Below are positions 1-10,931 of a stretch of 64,000 nucleotides of DNA, piece by piece. The notes beneath the pieces are model-generated. The model saw only the letters and a list, made by a program, of their open reading frames with translations. It did not search any database and had not been told where the DNA came from. The DNA lies in contig JAUCEF010000002.1 of the NCBI GenBank assembly GCA_033558025.1, positions 1,612,001-1,676,000 of the forward strand, read 5' to 3'. The translations under genes were made by a program, and so were the position numbers. Numbering within the stretch: position 1 is the stretch's first letter; every line of letters begins with the position of its first letter. Origin of the DNA: Phytophthora sp. 'mugwort'. Lineage: Eukaryota > Oomycota > Peronosporomycetes > Peronosporales > Peronosporaceae.

Positions 1-1175
1 GTGATGATACTCGCGCTGATACAAGGACTTGACTGCCGACACATCGATTTCGTCACGGCCTTCTTGACGGTAATCTGGCCGACGTCGACATCTACATGGA
101 GCAGCCGCAGAGTTATCACGACGGGATCAATAGAGTATTTCATTTAATAATAGGCCTATATGGTTTGAATCAGGCCTCCAAGATCTGGAACGATACGCTG
201 CATGCATATTCGGTGGAGATTCAATTTGTGCAGTGTGTTTTTGACGCTGGATTTTACTACCGGAAGGAAGCACGCAATATGGTCTATCTGACGGTGTATG
301 TTGATGACATAAGGACCTGGCCGTGTCAAATACCTTCTCGACATTTCCCGGCCTGGCGTCATTCTGTATCTCTCACAGACTGCGTATGTATAGCGGATGA
401 TTTCCCGTTTCCGCATGGAGAACGCAAAAACAGTGCGCTTCCCACAGATGCACAACACGCGCATGCCTCCAATTGAAAAGGGCAAGACCGAAGTCAATGA
501 TGAAATCGCGGACATATCGTGAATAGTCGACTATTTGCAGTATCTTGTGGCGTGCACGTGGCCGGACATGGCCAGTGTCGTAAGGTGTCTTTGAAAATAC
601 AATGGATCGTACACCTGTGATCGGCACGAGGAACGTTGGGCTAGTGTATCGCCCAACGGACACCTTCCCGCTGCTGACAGCTTTTGCAGATGCTGGCAAC
701 GCTATGTGTGCATAATCAAGTCGCTCCAACACGGTTTGGTGTTAACGCTCAATGGGTGCTCGTGGATTCGGAAAAGTAAACAACAAGACCGAGTCGCAAC
801 GACTACCTGTGCATTTGAACTCGTCACGGCATCTGACTGTGTTGATTGTTTGGTTTGGTCAAGACAGCTTTTGGAGGAACGCTTTGCAAAGACGTAAAAG
901 TCCGCGGTTTGCTGCGACAACCAGTGCACCCTACAAGCGATCGCCAACAGAGGAAACAGCAAGAAAGTTCAGCGATTTGTCAAGGAGGCTCGTATGATCG
1001 CTGAGTGGGTTGATGACGGCGCCGTGGAGATGAAGTACGACGACATGATGACAACCGAGAACGTGGCCGATAGCTTCACCAAAAGCGCTGGAGCCACAGC
1101 GTTTCGAGCATTTTCGCGACAAGCTCAGCATGGAAGATGTTGTGACTGCATGGAGTGATGCGCAGAAGAGTGGTT
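1..1175 (+). mobile_element. Ty1/Copia retrotransposon pol fragment (RT and RNase H), degenerate
   Basis: Translated pieces match Copia polyprotein. A reverse transcriptase stretch runs from about 30 to 310 and contains DVDIYMEQPQ, LYGLNQASKIWND and VYLTVYVDDI, the last being the catalytic YVDD block. An RNase H/C-terminal stretch near 890-1130 contains DNQCTLQAIANRGNSKK and ENVADSFTK. The reading frame changes several times and stops occur, so no polyprotein can be made. The 5' part lies outside the window. From about 1175 to 1650 no domain is recognisable. Family assignment is sound; the element boundary is not defined. Confidence 0.8.
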
Positions 1176-1650
1176 AAGATTTGCTGTCCGGGGTAGCAGG
1201 TGATAGTGGTACCGTCTCAATTTCCTGGGACGACAAGCACGGACACACATGTGACAATGGACGTGGTTTATTGGTAAGCTGCTGCGGCGATTACTCGGAG
1301 ATTGATGTACCTCATAGTAGACAGCACGATAACAGACGGAGTGTCGTGACCGGTTTGTCTTGTGATGCGAGTGCGGCTACAAAGCTTTGAGGCGGCTTCT
1401 GGGACGTTTTCGCGGCAATGTGGCAGTGAAAGAATAAGTTTGCGTTCACGTGAACTAGTATGTGTGAGTACTGCAGCACTCGCTGCTGATAAAGTACATC
1501 ATTGTGGGTGCCGAGGCGTTCGCGCTGGTAAATCACACCACGGATACAGGCCTGGATAGGGTTTGTGGTTCGTTCAACGAAACTTGCAGACCTCTGTGGT
1601 TGCGGCGGTTTGACTGCTGGCCTGCGGCGACGTTCATGGATTTGCAACGT

Positions 1651-2575
1651 GCATTCGTGTGGGCTCCCTGAAGTGGGAGGATGCGATTCTCTGACTCGGT
1701 GGCTACCTTTTTAATTGTTGGTCATTGTTCTCTACACTCGGTCTACACTTGATGACACTGTGTTCAGCTGTATTGGACACCACGTTGTCAGTGGCCTCTA
1801 CGGTACGTTGAAGCTGGTTCGGCAATGCCACTTGCAAGAACATGCTTTGTGGCGGTAGGGCTATTCGGGGGTTTTGTAGCCAGAGGCTTTCCTCCCTTTT
1901 TCACAGACACAGAATATGAATCACTTTGCAACTTGCTTACTTTCGTACACACACTTCTTCGTTTCTGTCCTTGCAGTTCTCGATACGCTCATTCCTCAAG
2001 GTGCTCAGGAGCACTTCGCTATTCTGCGACTACAGGCGCTCTTAGGTTATTGAGCCCAAGTTTGACGAGACTGCTCAAGGATGAATCTCTCATCCTTGAC
2101 TCACTCTCATCCTTGTGTCTTTTATCCTTGACTCACTCACCCTTAAGGAGTCTCGTCAAACTTGGGCTCAATAACCTAAGAGCGCCTGTAGTCGCAGAAT
2201 AGCGAAGTGCTCCTGTGCACCTTGAGGAATGAGCGTATCGAGAACTGCAAGGACAGAAACGAAGAAGTGTGTGTACGAAAGTAAGCAAGTTGCAAAGTGA
2301 TTCATATTCTGTGTCTGTGAAAAAGGGAGGAAAGCCTCTGGCTACAAAACCCCCGAATAGCCCTACTGCCACAAAGCATGTTCTTGCAAGTGGCATTGCC
2401 GAACCAGCTTCAACGTTCCGTAGAGGCCACTGACAACGTGGTGTCCAAACACAGCCGAACACAGTGTCATCAAGTGTAGACCGAGTCTAGAGCACAGTGA
2501 TCAGAATTAAAAAAAGGTAGCCACCGAGACAGAGAATCGCATACTCCCACTTCACGCAACTCACACGAGCTGGTC
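1651..2575. repeat. Large inverted repeat, two LTR-like arms of about 420 bp around a 70-bp spacer
   Basis: Sequence from about 1651 to 2080 reappears as reverse complement at about 2147-2575 with few differences. For example, the arm containing GAAGTGGGAGGATGCG at 1670 is mirrored near 2550, and TTATTGAGCCCAAGTTTGACGAGACT near 2050 is mirrored near 2150. The spacer holds short CTCATCCTTGACTCA repeats. Because the left arm follows a Copia pol fragment, the arms are probably LTRs in tail-to-tail orientation. The similar open frames in the two arms are a by-product of the repeat. Confidence 0.75.
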
Positions 2576-3289
2576 ATGTTGTTGTAAGCTCATGCGAGTA
2601 CCTTGGTTTTCTCGAAAGGCCCGGTGGTTGCACCCTTTTAAATTATGTTTTTGTCTTATATCTGTATACTATAGTTTATTTTCCGTGGCATACGATATGG
2701 TTATGACTGGGCGCGGAGCTAACGACCGTTCTACACAAGCTTAGAAACACTACATGCGACTTGCTGCGGCTAGTCGGCTTGACTTGTGTCTTGAGCATCC
2801 AGCTGCTTAGCTACGAGGTCAGCCTTGAGCTGAAAGTAGCGCTCTGCCGTAGCGAAGAAAACTTCCATGCTATCACGCTCACTACTTGCACGACCAGCAT
2901 CTTTCCTGCGACCGTCTCGGTAGCGCTTCATGCGTGCTGTGTTTGAGATGTTGTAGGTGAAGCGAAAGGCGGCTCCATTTCTGTGTCATCGGCTTCGATG
3001 GCTTGTGTTCCTTCTTGATACTCGTCGCTTTCGGAGTCCTTTGCAGGACCGTGTGCGTCTCCTTCGCTAGAAGTTGGCAACGCTCATGGCGTCTGCTGCT
3101 GCTCTCGAGTCCAGGGGTTAATTGCATTTGACGTAATAGTACTCTGAACTACTACTACCTCTTGTTTTTGTCAGTACTCATACTCATACCCAATAGTGGA
3201 GTATGCAATATGAGTAGTAGAAACCGTCTCGGACACCCCGTACTATAGTAGAATGAAATTAATATTTTAAAGGACCCTGAAGGAGCAAG
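2576..3289. other. Unassigned stretch with a possible coiled-coil C-terminus on the minus strand
   Basis: No complete gene is seen. On the minus strand between about 2935 and 2785 an open frame reads MKRYRDGRRKDAGRASSE and then a lysine/alanine-rich helix ending in a stop. It resembles the C-terminal coiled coil of oomycete transposon Myb/SANT proteins, but no N-terminal domain is present. The rest is AT-rich with short GAGTA/TACTC repeats near 3170-3230. Confidence 0.35.
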
Positions 3290-5690
3290 CTCAGCCCTCA
3301 TTGTGCAATTCTAGATTGAGTGGTTCTCGCCAAGCCCTCCTCGGACGATCGCCATTCTACGACGATCGAGCATGCGCTGTGCAGGGTTGCCAGGAGAGCG
3401 ATGGACTCAAGACGGATCCATGTACCGTGTATGGAAAGTTCATACACCACATGTGCGCAATTGGTGTTTTTGAAGGCACCAACTCGGCGCTAAACAAGAG
3501 GTAGTATACTCTTTCTGCTTTTTCCGGACCTTACTAGCTCACACTACTCTGTAGATTTTGCTGTCAATCTTGTGTGCAGAGTCCACCCCAGCCACGGACA
3601 GGTGGTTCCAGCAGTGTCATCCGCTGAAGATCCCTCCTGTTGTCTTCATTGAACAAGCTTCTACTACTTCCTGGGCGTCCATGCAAGCGTCCGTTCTTCA
3701 GTGCGAATGCGAATACTCTGAACATGATGATTTCGAAGTGGCTGATCAATCAAGGCCTGTCCTACACAGTATTTGCTTCGACGTCGTTCCAGGATGTAAT
3801 GCGCGCGGCCACAGGAACGCCACGTACCCGCTCTTAAGTCGAGAAAGGCACGACCGACTGTTGAACGGACAATTCCAGCTATTCTTCGAGCTGGTAGGTA
3901 TGCCGCGGGTCTCCGAATTTGAACAGGCGTGTCAACTCAAGTTCGTCAATCTCATGCACGATATTTGGACTAGCTGCGGGAAATAGGACAGTATCGTCGG
4001 CGCATCGATTGCATTCATCGACAGTCCGTGGAGATTTCGCTTCATCGCGATGCTTGCTACCGTCAAAAACGACGGGCATAACGCTCCTCTTGTGGCGAAG
4101 GTGGTCAAAATTGGCTTCAAAGGAAAGAATGACATCAATCCTCGTGGTGTGACTCGCTCCACGATGTCGGATACCACTCCGTCTGCAAAGAGTGAAGCTG
4201 GTCATGACACCGAGCAAGAAGGTGCCGCATGCATCTGCTAAACCTTTGCATTGGCTACGGTCTCGGACTCACGGACAACATTAGACGGTGAGTGCGTGGA
4301 ACGACTCCAGCCACTCTTGGAACAAGGTTGTCACGACGGTCAGCTGGGAGGATCCTTCGACTTGGGGGGGGGGGGGGGGGCTTGTCATTCGAAATATCCG
4401 CAACCTAAACAACTATTTCAAGTCCTTCAAGCAGCGCAACGCTTTGAGGAAGATCGAAGAAGCACTATCGTATCCCGATCTCGATTCAACGACTGGCATG
4501 GATGTACGAGTCGCCTACAAGTGTAAGCTAATCCGACGATCGGTCGTCAACTGCTCAGCTTTTGACGCGTACTTCCAGTCCACCAAAGACTCTATAGTGT
4601 GTGGACAGCACTTACAACAAGTGATTGGATGCTGGCAGTATAGATGGAAGCGGTAACGAGTTTCATTGCCAACCTTGCGTTGGTCGAAGCGCAGAGTGCG
4701 AACCTAGTATCTTCCTACATGGTAGTTTTCCGTCGGCTGGTCGAGAACAAGCTGAAGTCTTTCAAGTTTGATGTTATGGTGGTGAAGGAGCCACAATCGA
4801 GAGATGGAAAAGAGCGCAAGTCATCGCCGAGTAGTGAGAACACTAGATCAGTTTTCTGTAGCCGGCGAAACGATCCTAAAAAGGACGCTGGTTCAGCTGC
4901 AAGCGCACTTACCCAAGGTGACAAAGGAGGCGATGGCATGCGTACTGCTCGACCCGCGAACGAAGTCTAGCGCCAAAACGATTGTAGCCGTCGGAAATAC
5001 ATCTCGAAGGAGGAGAAGGCCATCAACAAGAGCGGCATCGACTACCTGCGCGACGAGCACCGGAAAGGTTGCGCAGATGACCAAGTTCGACAAGATACCT
5101 CTATCTCAGCAGATGTCCTCGCCGAGCCGCTTAATTAGCCAAAACCTAGCATCCCCGTTTTCTTCACCCGCTTCAACTGGGCGGGATGACGAAGATGAGC
5201 TGCTGCGGGCTCCAATCCGGGTGGGCAAGACGAGGGAGGAGTGAAGGCGTCCGAGATCAACGCGAGAGCGGATGCCATCGTGAAATAATGTCTTGAGTTA
5301 GAGCCTGTGGCTGGGGTTGCCCAGCGCCAGAATCCCGACAAAACCAAGGCGGATCTGGCTAAGGACATGCCCATCGATGGCGAACGGTATGTACTGTACT
5401 GGGCCTGTACAAGCACGTTGACGTGCTGAAAGTGGTTCCGTGACTACGGCGAGGGAAAATTTCCCTCTATTGCTGTGCTAGTTCGCATCCATCTCGGCAA
5501 GATGCCGTCGCCAGCGTTCCAGGAAAGGGTATTTTCAACGGGAGGGGTAGTCATGGACCCCCTAAGGACCAGAACGGACAGCAGACGTGCGGAGAACCAA
5601 CTGGTGCCACGACACAACAGGGACGAGATCATGAAGATGAAGCAGGACGTGAAGTTCAAGCAGGACGCGCGAAAGGCTGTTGATGCTTAA
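3290..5690 (+). pseudogene. hAT-family transposase pseudogene
   Basis: Several frames together give a hAT transposase. A cysteine/histidine zinc-finger start lies near 3375-3460 (CAVQGCQESDG...CTVYGKFIHHMCA). A central block near 4380-4560 contains VIRNIRNLNNYFKS and VAYKCKLIRRSVVN. A block near 4670-4970 contains VEAQSANLVSSYMVVFRRL and ends in LLDPRTKSSAK. The hATC dimerisation region at 5440-5690 contains KFPSIAVLVRIHLGKM and PAFQERVFSTGG. The frame is broken repeatedly, and a 14-17 bp G run at about 4364-4380 interrupts the middle. No terminal repeats or 8-bp duplication could be fixed. Inactive remnant. Confidence 0.75.
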
Positions 5691-5819
5691 GTAGTACTAA
5701 GAATAGTAGTACTAATATGAGTATGTCTGTGAATAATGACCGTGTTGTTTCGGTAATACTACTACCCGATTGTCCTCGCTACGATTAACCCCTGCTGAGT
5801 CGCCTGCAATTAGATCCAC

Positions 5820-6300
5820 ACCTCTCTGTGCTCGAACCCCTCTTCCCGGAAGCGTTTGTACAAAGCGGCACTGCGAGGCTGGCTCGCCATTAATGATACC
5901 CAGCCGTCGTCCGTGAGAGTAGGCGCTTGGGTCTGGTGATCCCAACCAGCGCTGCTTAAGTCACACAGCCTATTGAAAACGTCATATTCATACATCAGCC
6001 TTGAATACTTGCTTTACTTTAATATGCCATACGTACACGAAACATAGTAAATAAAACCGTGTTTATCCTTTCAATATGCGTTCACTCACCTTTGTCAGCG
6101 GTGATACCCTCTTTCGCTAAGCGAGCTACAATCTGCGCCCATCTCTTGGGCTTGACACCCTTATCGCTTTTAATCGATGCGTCATTACGTGCAGCGAAAT
6201 AGCACTTGAGCAGCAGCTTCTCGTCCGCACGTTTCCAAGTCGCTCGCTGTTTCATCACATGCTGCTTCATCCGTTTGTTGTCCAGTGAGGTCAATTTCAA
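5820..6300 (-). pseudogene. Myb/SANT-like (Myb_DNA-bind_3 type) domain fragment
   Basis: The upstream piece (6300-6090) reads RADEKLLLKCYFAARND and KPKRWAQIVARLAKEG. The downstream piece (about 5999-5820) reads SSAGWDHQTQAPTLTDDGW and ALYKRFREEGFEHREVW. Together they follow the Myb/SANT-like DNA-binding domain that accompanies PIF-Harbinger and other transposons. A GTGAGT donor at 6089 suggests an intron, but no acceptor restores the phase, so I treat it as broken. The protein would bind DNA in the nucleus if intact. Confidence 0.55.
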
Positions 6301-6529
6301 AAGGTGGCGAACGAGCTCGAATCAAATACGAGCAAGCCCTGAATTTCGCAACCAGTAGTTTTCGGTCATCAAGCTGGTTTTTGTATCGGCTGTTTTAGTT
6401 CGCTATCGGGCCCGTATTGGAAATCCAGCTGCATTTGCTGAACACAGCTGCAGGCGCTACTCTCACTTCCGAAATCCAGTGTCACCTATTTAGTCTGAAA
6501 GGAAATTGTGTCATTGAAGACTATTAACT

Positions 6530-7660
6530 TTGACGACACTATATCTGCATGGTGGCCAGTCGAAGCATGATGTCGCCCACTACCACGTCGTAGCTGCACT
6601 CCGCAGAATCGTTGAAGTCGTCCTTCGGCTCCAGAAAGAAGATACCGGTATGGCGGAAGCAGTTCTTGATGGTCTGCTTTCCGTTAATGGCTTGCCAGAC
6701 CTCGTCGCTCCACAGCAGTTTTTGAGGCTGGTCAACGGTGTACGGCTCTTTCTTGAGCGAATCGGGCTACGCAGCTTGTTGAAGGCCCACCGCAGCTGCT
6801 TCTGCTTGTATACTGCCTTGAACGGCGCTATGATCCCGGTGTCCATGGGCTACAGAAACGCGGTCGTGTGAGGGGGCAGATGCTCTACCGTCAGATTGGT
6901 CAGCTGGGCGTCCCACGTCTGGTAGGAGGAAGTGTTGTCGACTAAAAGCAATATATGGCGGCCGGTTGCACGCATATCGCAGTATACGCCGCGCACCCAA
7001 TCATGGAAGACCTTCCTCGTCATCCACGCCTTTTGGTTTCTCGGTAGTTGAACCCGAGCTGCTCCGCTGACTTCTTGTGGTAGTAGCGTGGGGTTTTCGC
7101 TTTCCCGAGAAACAGGATACGAAGATCAGCGGAGCCGTTGGCGTTAGCAGTCATTGCCAGTGTAATTCTCGTTTTCTTCTTTTTGACGCCGCGCATGTTC
7201 TTTTAGCAAATAGAACGTGTAGGAACCATTGCATAACATAACCCAGTTTCGTCCATGTTATAAAATTTTCACCAGCATACAATTCTGTCACCTGTTGGAC
7301 TCTCCGTAGGTCCTCTTTAATTACGACTGGGTCTGCCGAAGCAGCTTCCCCATGTAGCTGACGGTGGCGCAGCCCATGCCTCCTCACGAACCCTGTCATC
7401 TAACCAACAGAAACGTTTAGATCCCAAGCATCGCATAGGCGAAGTTGCAACTCTCGAGCTTTTCATCGTGATGAGCTCGCACAGGCAGATATTGCGCTGC
7501 TCAGAGTGGCGGCGGCGCTCTTCAGAACATCACTGATGGTATTTCGGGCTGGCTTGCTGCGCAACTTGTCCTCACTCTTCACCCGCGCTGCTAACCCCCC
7601 TTGGCTCATCTCTGGTCAGATGGCGCGCTTGTGGTTGATATTAATTCAGCACCCATGCAC
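6530..7660 (-). pseudogene. Pogo/CENP-B-type DDE transposase pseudogene
   Basis: Minus-strand pieces include GFVRRHGLRHRQLHGEAAS (CENP-B type HTH, near 7390), a KKKTRITLA-like strand near 7180, GKAKTPRYYHKKS near 7090, and the DDE-core segment TTAFLYPMDTGIIAPFKAVY near 6860-6820. This order matches a Tc1/mariner superfamily, pogo/Tigger type transposase. Stops and frame changes occur between pieces. No terminal inverted repeats were identified. Confidence 0.65.
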
Positions 7661-8020
7661 GGCCTGAGAAATATGCGAAGCAAAATGCACGTATCTTTCT
7701 TCAAAAACAAATTTAGCGTTTTTCTAAACCAAGTCTGAAACAATTTGATCAATCACACAGTTCCAAATCAGTTTTAGCAAATCTTTGCGGATCTCGATAG
7801 TCGACGGCGGTGTGACAACCCATCCCCGTCGCGTATGTCATTAAATCGAGTTGGTAATCACCAAAAACGAGCGAGTGAATGCAAGGACTTGTTCAGTAAA
7901 CATATCCGACGACGTTTACCTCATTGCGTCACCTACTCTGATAGCGCAGCAGCCAGGCCACATACCCCCCCCCCCCCCCCCCAGAAGCAATTGGTATTCG
8001 AGAGGGAGCTCAATCTCCTG
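7661..8020. other. Intergenic stretch with an 18-bp C run
   Basis: No coding potential supported. A run of about 18 cytosines lies at 7965-7982, roughly 40 bp upstream of the predicted OYE promoter. Confidence 0.5.
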
Positions 8021-8023
8021 ATC

Positions 8024-8040
8024 CCTCATTCTCCATATTG
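8024..8040 (+). promoter_or_regulatory. Oomycete initiator plus flanking promoter region
   Basis: CCTCATTCTCCATATTG fits the oomycete core promoter (INR TCAYTYY followed by a CAWTTT-like flank). It lies 45 bp upstream of the OYE start at 8085, the usual distance. Confidence 0.6.
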
Positions 8041-8084
8041 CCAAGTGCCTCGCAAGCAGGCAAACCGACCGACCCGCTATCGCC

Positions 8085-9218
8085 ATGTCATCCGTCACCG
8101 CCGACTACAAGCTCTTCACACCTTTAGAGCTCAGCAAGGACCTCGTGCTCAAGAACCGCATCGTGTACGGCCCTACGACTCGTGCGCGCTCGGATCTGGA
8201 GACGCTCGTGCCGCTAGAGCGCAACATCGTGTACTACGAGCAACGCGCAGGTGCCGGTCTTCTAATCACGGAAGGCTGTGGCATTTCGGAGCAGGGGTTT
8301 GGATGGTACGGCGCCCCCGCGCTCTACACGGACGAGCAGGAGGCCGTGTGGAAGGAGCTTGTCAGGCGTGTTCATGCCAAGGGCACCAAGATCTTCCTGC
8401 AGCTGTGGCACATGGGCCGCCAGTCGCACTCATCTTTCCACCCAACGAATGAAGTCGTCTCGGCCTCAGCCACGCAGTACGTTGGTGGAACTACGCGCAA
8501 TGCTAAAGGCGAACGCGTTGGATTTGAGAAAGCGCGTGCTCTGACGACCGAAGAGATCCCGGAGGTGGTGGAGATGTACCGTCAGTGCGCTATCCGTGCC
8601 AAGCGCGCAGGTTTCGACGGCGTCGAAGTACACGGTGCCAATGGCTACCTCGTGGACCAGTTTCTGCAGTCATCGACGAACCAGCGCACGGACAAGTATG
8701 GTGGATCATTGGAGAACCGCTACCGCTTTTTGCACGAGATTGTGGAGGCGCTGAAGACCGTGTACTCCGCTGGTCGCATCGGTGTACGTCTGGCGCCGAA
8801 CGGCGTTTTCGGCGGCATGGGCAGCAAGGACAACAACGAGATGTTTATGTACGCGTTCGAACGTCTCTCGGTGCACGGTCTCGCATACCTGGCAATGCTG
8901 GACGGTTTCGGCTTCGGCTACTCGACGGAGAGCCGCACGCTGACTGTGTTCGACGCCAAGACGGCGTTCAAGGGCACCATCATGGCCAACAACAGCTACA
9001 CGCGCGACACAGCCGAGGGCGTTATTCGCAGCGGAGCTGCAGATTTCGTGGGCTTTGCTCGTCTTTTCATGTCGAACCCGGACTTGGTCGAGCGTTTCCA
9101 GAACGACTGGCCCTTAAACCCCGTGCCTGATTACAAGTACTTTTGGGATGCTGCCATGGGCGACAAGGGCTACAACACGTTCGAGCACTACAAGCCGACG
9201 GTGGAGGAGCAGCCATAG
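8085..9218 (+). CDS. Old Yellow Enzyme family NADH:flavin oxidoreductase (12-oxophytodienoate reductase-like)
   Basis: Intact single-exon 377-residue protein, the usual OYE length. It forms a FMN-binding TIM barrel that reduces activated alkenes such as alpha,beta-unsaturated carbonyls with NAD(P)H. Visible signatures are LKNRIVYGPTTRARS near residue 25, LFLQLWHMGR-type strand near 105, HGANGYLVDQFL at 183 with the substrate-binding His183/Asn186 and the proton-donor Tyr188, NQRTDKYGGSLENRYRF around 198-214, and GFARLFMSNPDL near the C-terminus for phosphate binding. The start is chosen because an initiator lies 45 bp upstream and the barrel begins at residue 10. GC is high relative to the transposons around it. 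The natural substrate cannot be told from sequence; relatives in plants and fungi act in oxylipin or xenobiotic metabolism. Confidence 0.93.
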   Translation: MSSVTADYKLFTPLELSKDLVLKNRIVYGPTTRARSDLETLVPLERNIVYYEQRAGAGLLITEGCGISEQGFGWYGAPALYTDEQEAVWKELVRRVHAKGTKIFLQLWHMGRQSHSSFHPTNEVVSASATQYVGGTTRNAKGERVGFEKARALTTEEIPEVVEMYRQCAIRAKRAGFDGVEVHGANGYLVDQFLQSSTNQRTDKYGGSLENRYRFLHEIVEALKTVYSAGRIGVRLAPNGVFGGMGSKDNNEMFMYAFERLSVHGLAYLAMLDGFGFGYSTESRTLTVFDAKTAFKGTIMANNSYTRDTAEGVIRSGAADFVGFARLFMSNPDLVERFQNDWPLNPVPDYKYFWDAAMGDKGYNTFEHYKPTVEEQP

Positions 9219-9735
9219 AAGTCTACATCCGTACAACCCGCGTCATTAGAAGGCGGAGAACTGTACTACATATCATATACTTTACACTTGCAAAGCTATT
9301 AATATATGCTCTTCAATCGAACACACCAACGTGAAATGTGTGTGTATTTTTGCTGGGGGACGATGATGAATTGAACTGTGCGGGGTTTGACAAAAACGAA
9401 CAGATTTCGACGGTTGCAAATCACTAGTTTATGTAGTATCAGCGCTATTTTATTTTGGTATCGAAGCCAGATAGATTGTACTCTGTTGAGCGGTAGCTTG
9501 CCTTTCAAGAGTCCCAACTAATGCTCCTCAACCGTTAACGTTGTGGTTCCGATCTTACTGGCAGGCCTATCTTGATAAATACCTCTCCTACCGGTAGCAA
9601 TTATCACTAAAGCGCTGGCTAGGTGAGAACACTATTTTAGTGTATCACTGCTACAGTTAAGCAAGATTGCGCTGCTGGCAATCATGACTTGGATGCTTGC
9701 TATTTATTATGGTGCGATCGTGATGGAATTTCCCG
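9219..9735. other. Intergenic, no gene seen
   Basis: Downstream of the OYE stop the sequence is AT-rich with no supported ORF. It contains the 3' region of the OYE gene and upstream sequence of the CYB5D1-like gene. Confidence 0.5.
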
Positions 9736-9753
9736 GTTCATTTCGGCTATTTA
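9736..9753 (+). promoter_or_regulatory. Candidate oomycete initiator/flanking element
   Basis: GGTTCATTTCGGCTATTT resembles the oomycete INR plus flanking region and lies 88 bp upstream of the CYB5D1-like start. Confidence 0.4.
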
Positions 9754-9840
9754 AACGATGCGTGTCGTTTCGCGTCAGACCCCCGCGCTCGCAAATATAG
9801 CACCACGCCCGCTGAGCTTCATACAGCTACACCAAGGACC

Positions 9841-10765
9841 ATGACGGAGACGAAGGATGGAGACTCCGAGGTGAAGCAATCGGGACGGCCTCGGTTCTTC
9901 ACGCCGCGAGAGGTGGCTAGCCACAACTTAGCCAAGGTGCGAAATTATTATTTTTCTCTCAACTGTATGTTGATGCTTGTTCACGTGTGACTTGACTGCG
10001 TTTCCTCTGTGCTGCTAGGATTGCTGGGTCTCTATCAATCATCGCGTGCTGGATCTCTCGCCGCTAATCGATGAGAACCCTGGTAAGTTATTTACTTAAG
10101 CTGAAGTGGACACTTTCGTGAAGACTTACATGCGTTTATGCGCTATTCGAAACGAAGGTCCCTTAGTTCAGCCGCTTATACGTCACGCTGGCGAGGACAT
10201 CTCTCATTGGTTTGACCCAGAGACGGAGGATGTAAGGTGGAGCAAGACGAAGAGTTCCTGCTACTTTCAGGACCTAACCGTAAAATGTATCTTACTTTTC
10301 TAGGTAAAATATCACGTAGACTTGGAGCGCAACCTCTCCGTGCCGTTTGTGCCTTACGGGCGCTTCCTACACGTGCCTCCACCGAATCCAACAGCTCAAT
10401 GGTGCACCGCTGACCTGCTACCGTGGTGGCGTGACCCGAAATTCGTTGTGGGACGGCTTACCAAGAACACTCGTTGGCTCGAGGTCGTCAATGTCCTTAC
10501 CCAACAGCGACACTCACTCGAAGTATGCTGCGAGGAGACACTCGCAGAGATCCAGACGCGTTATCTCCAACTCAATGCTCACGCTGGCAGCTACACGTGG
10601 AAACATCTGGAAGACGACGAGTTCGTGCCTTTGCATATGCAACACACGCTGGACGAGAACGGAATTCCGGACGAATCGCCCATTTTCGAACGCTTTGACA
10701 TGGACGAGCAGCAGTTCAAACCCACGCTTCACATTTACTTTGATGACGATCTAACCATCATGTAG
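9841..10765 (+). CDS. CYB5D1: Cytochrome b5 domain-containing protein 1 homologue (four exons)
   Basis: Spliced model 9841-9936, 10019-10082, 10158-10231, 10304-10765, with GT-AG introns and preserved phase, gives 231 residues. The N-terminal half is a cytochrome b5-like domain: RPRFFTPREVASHNL, INHRVLDLSPL, then AGEDISHWFDPETED with the heme-ligand region. The second half carries YGRFLHVPPPNP and ends LHIYFDDDLTIM, which matches the CYB5D1 tail rather than classical b5. In animals and green algae CYB5D1 is an axonemal, radial-spoke-associated redox regulator of cilia, so the protein probably acts in the zoospore flagellum. That role is inferred from the family. Splice sites were read by eye. 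Confidence 0.85.
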
Positions 10766-10931
10766 ACCAGCAGTAGTAGGCATATCTTACTTAAGAGAAA
10801 AAAAATACTTACACGTATTAACACACTCAGTCATGAGTTCTTTATCCATTTCCAGACACCAAGAGTCGTTGCGGCTGTCTAGCAGATCTTGATGCTGAAA
10901 GGGCAAAATTTGTCGTCACCTTTCGAATGCG

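Noticed and set aside
1825..2462. Two similar proteins encoded on opposite strands
   Set aside because: They are translations of the two arms of one inverted repeat and lack any domain.
7835..8452. 205-codon ORF upstream of and overlapping the OYE gene
   Set aside because: It is a different-frame shadow of the OYE coding sequence running through the C run, and has low-complexity composition.
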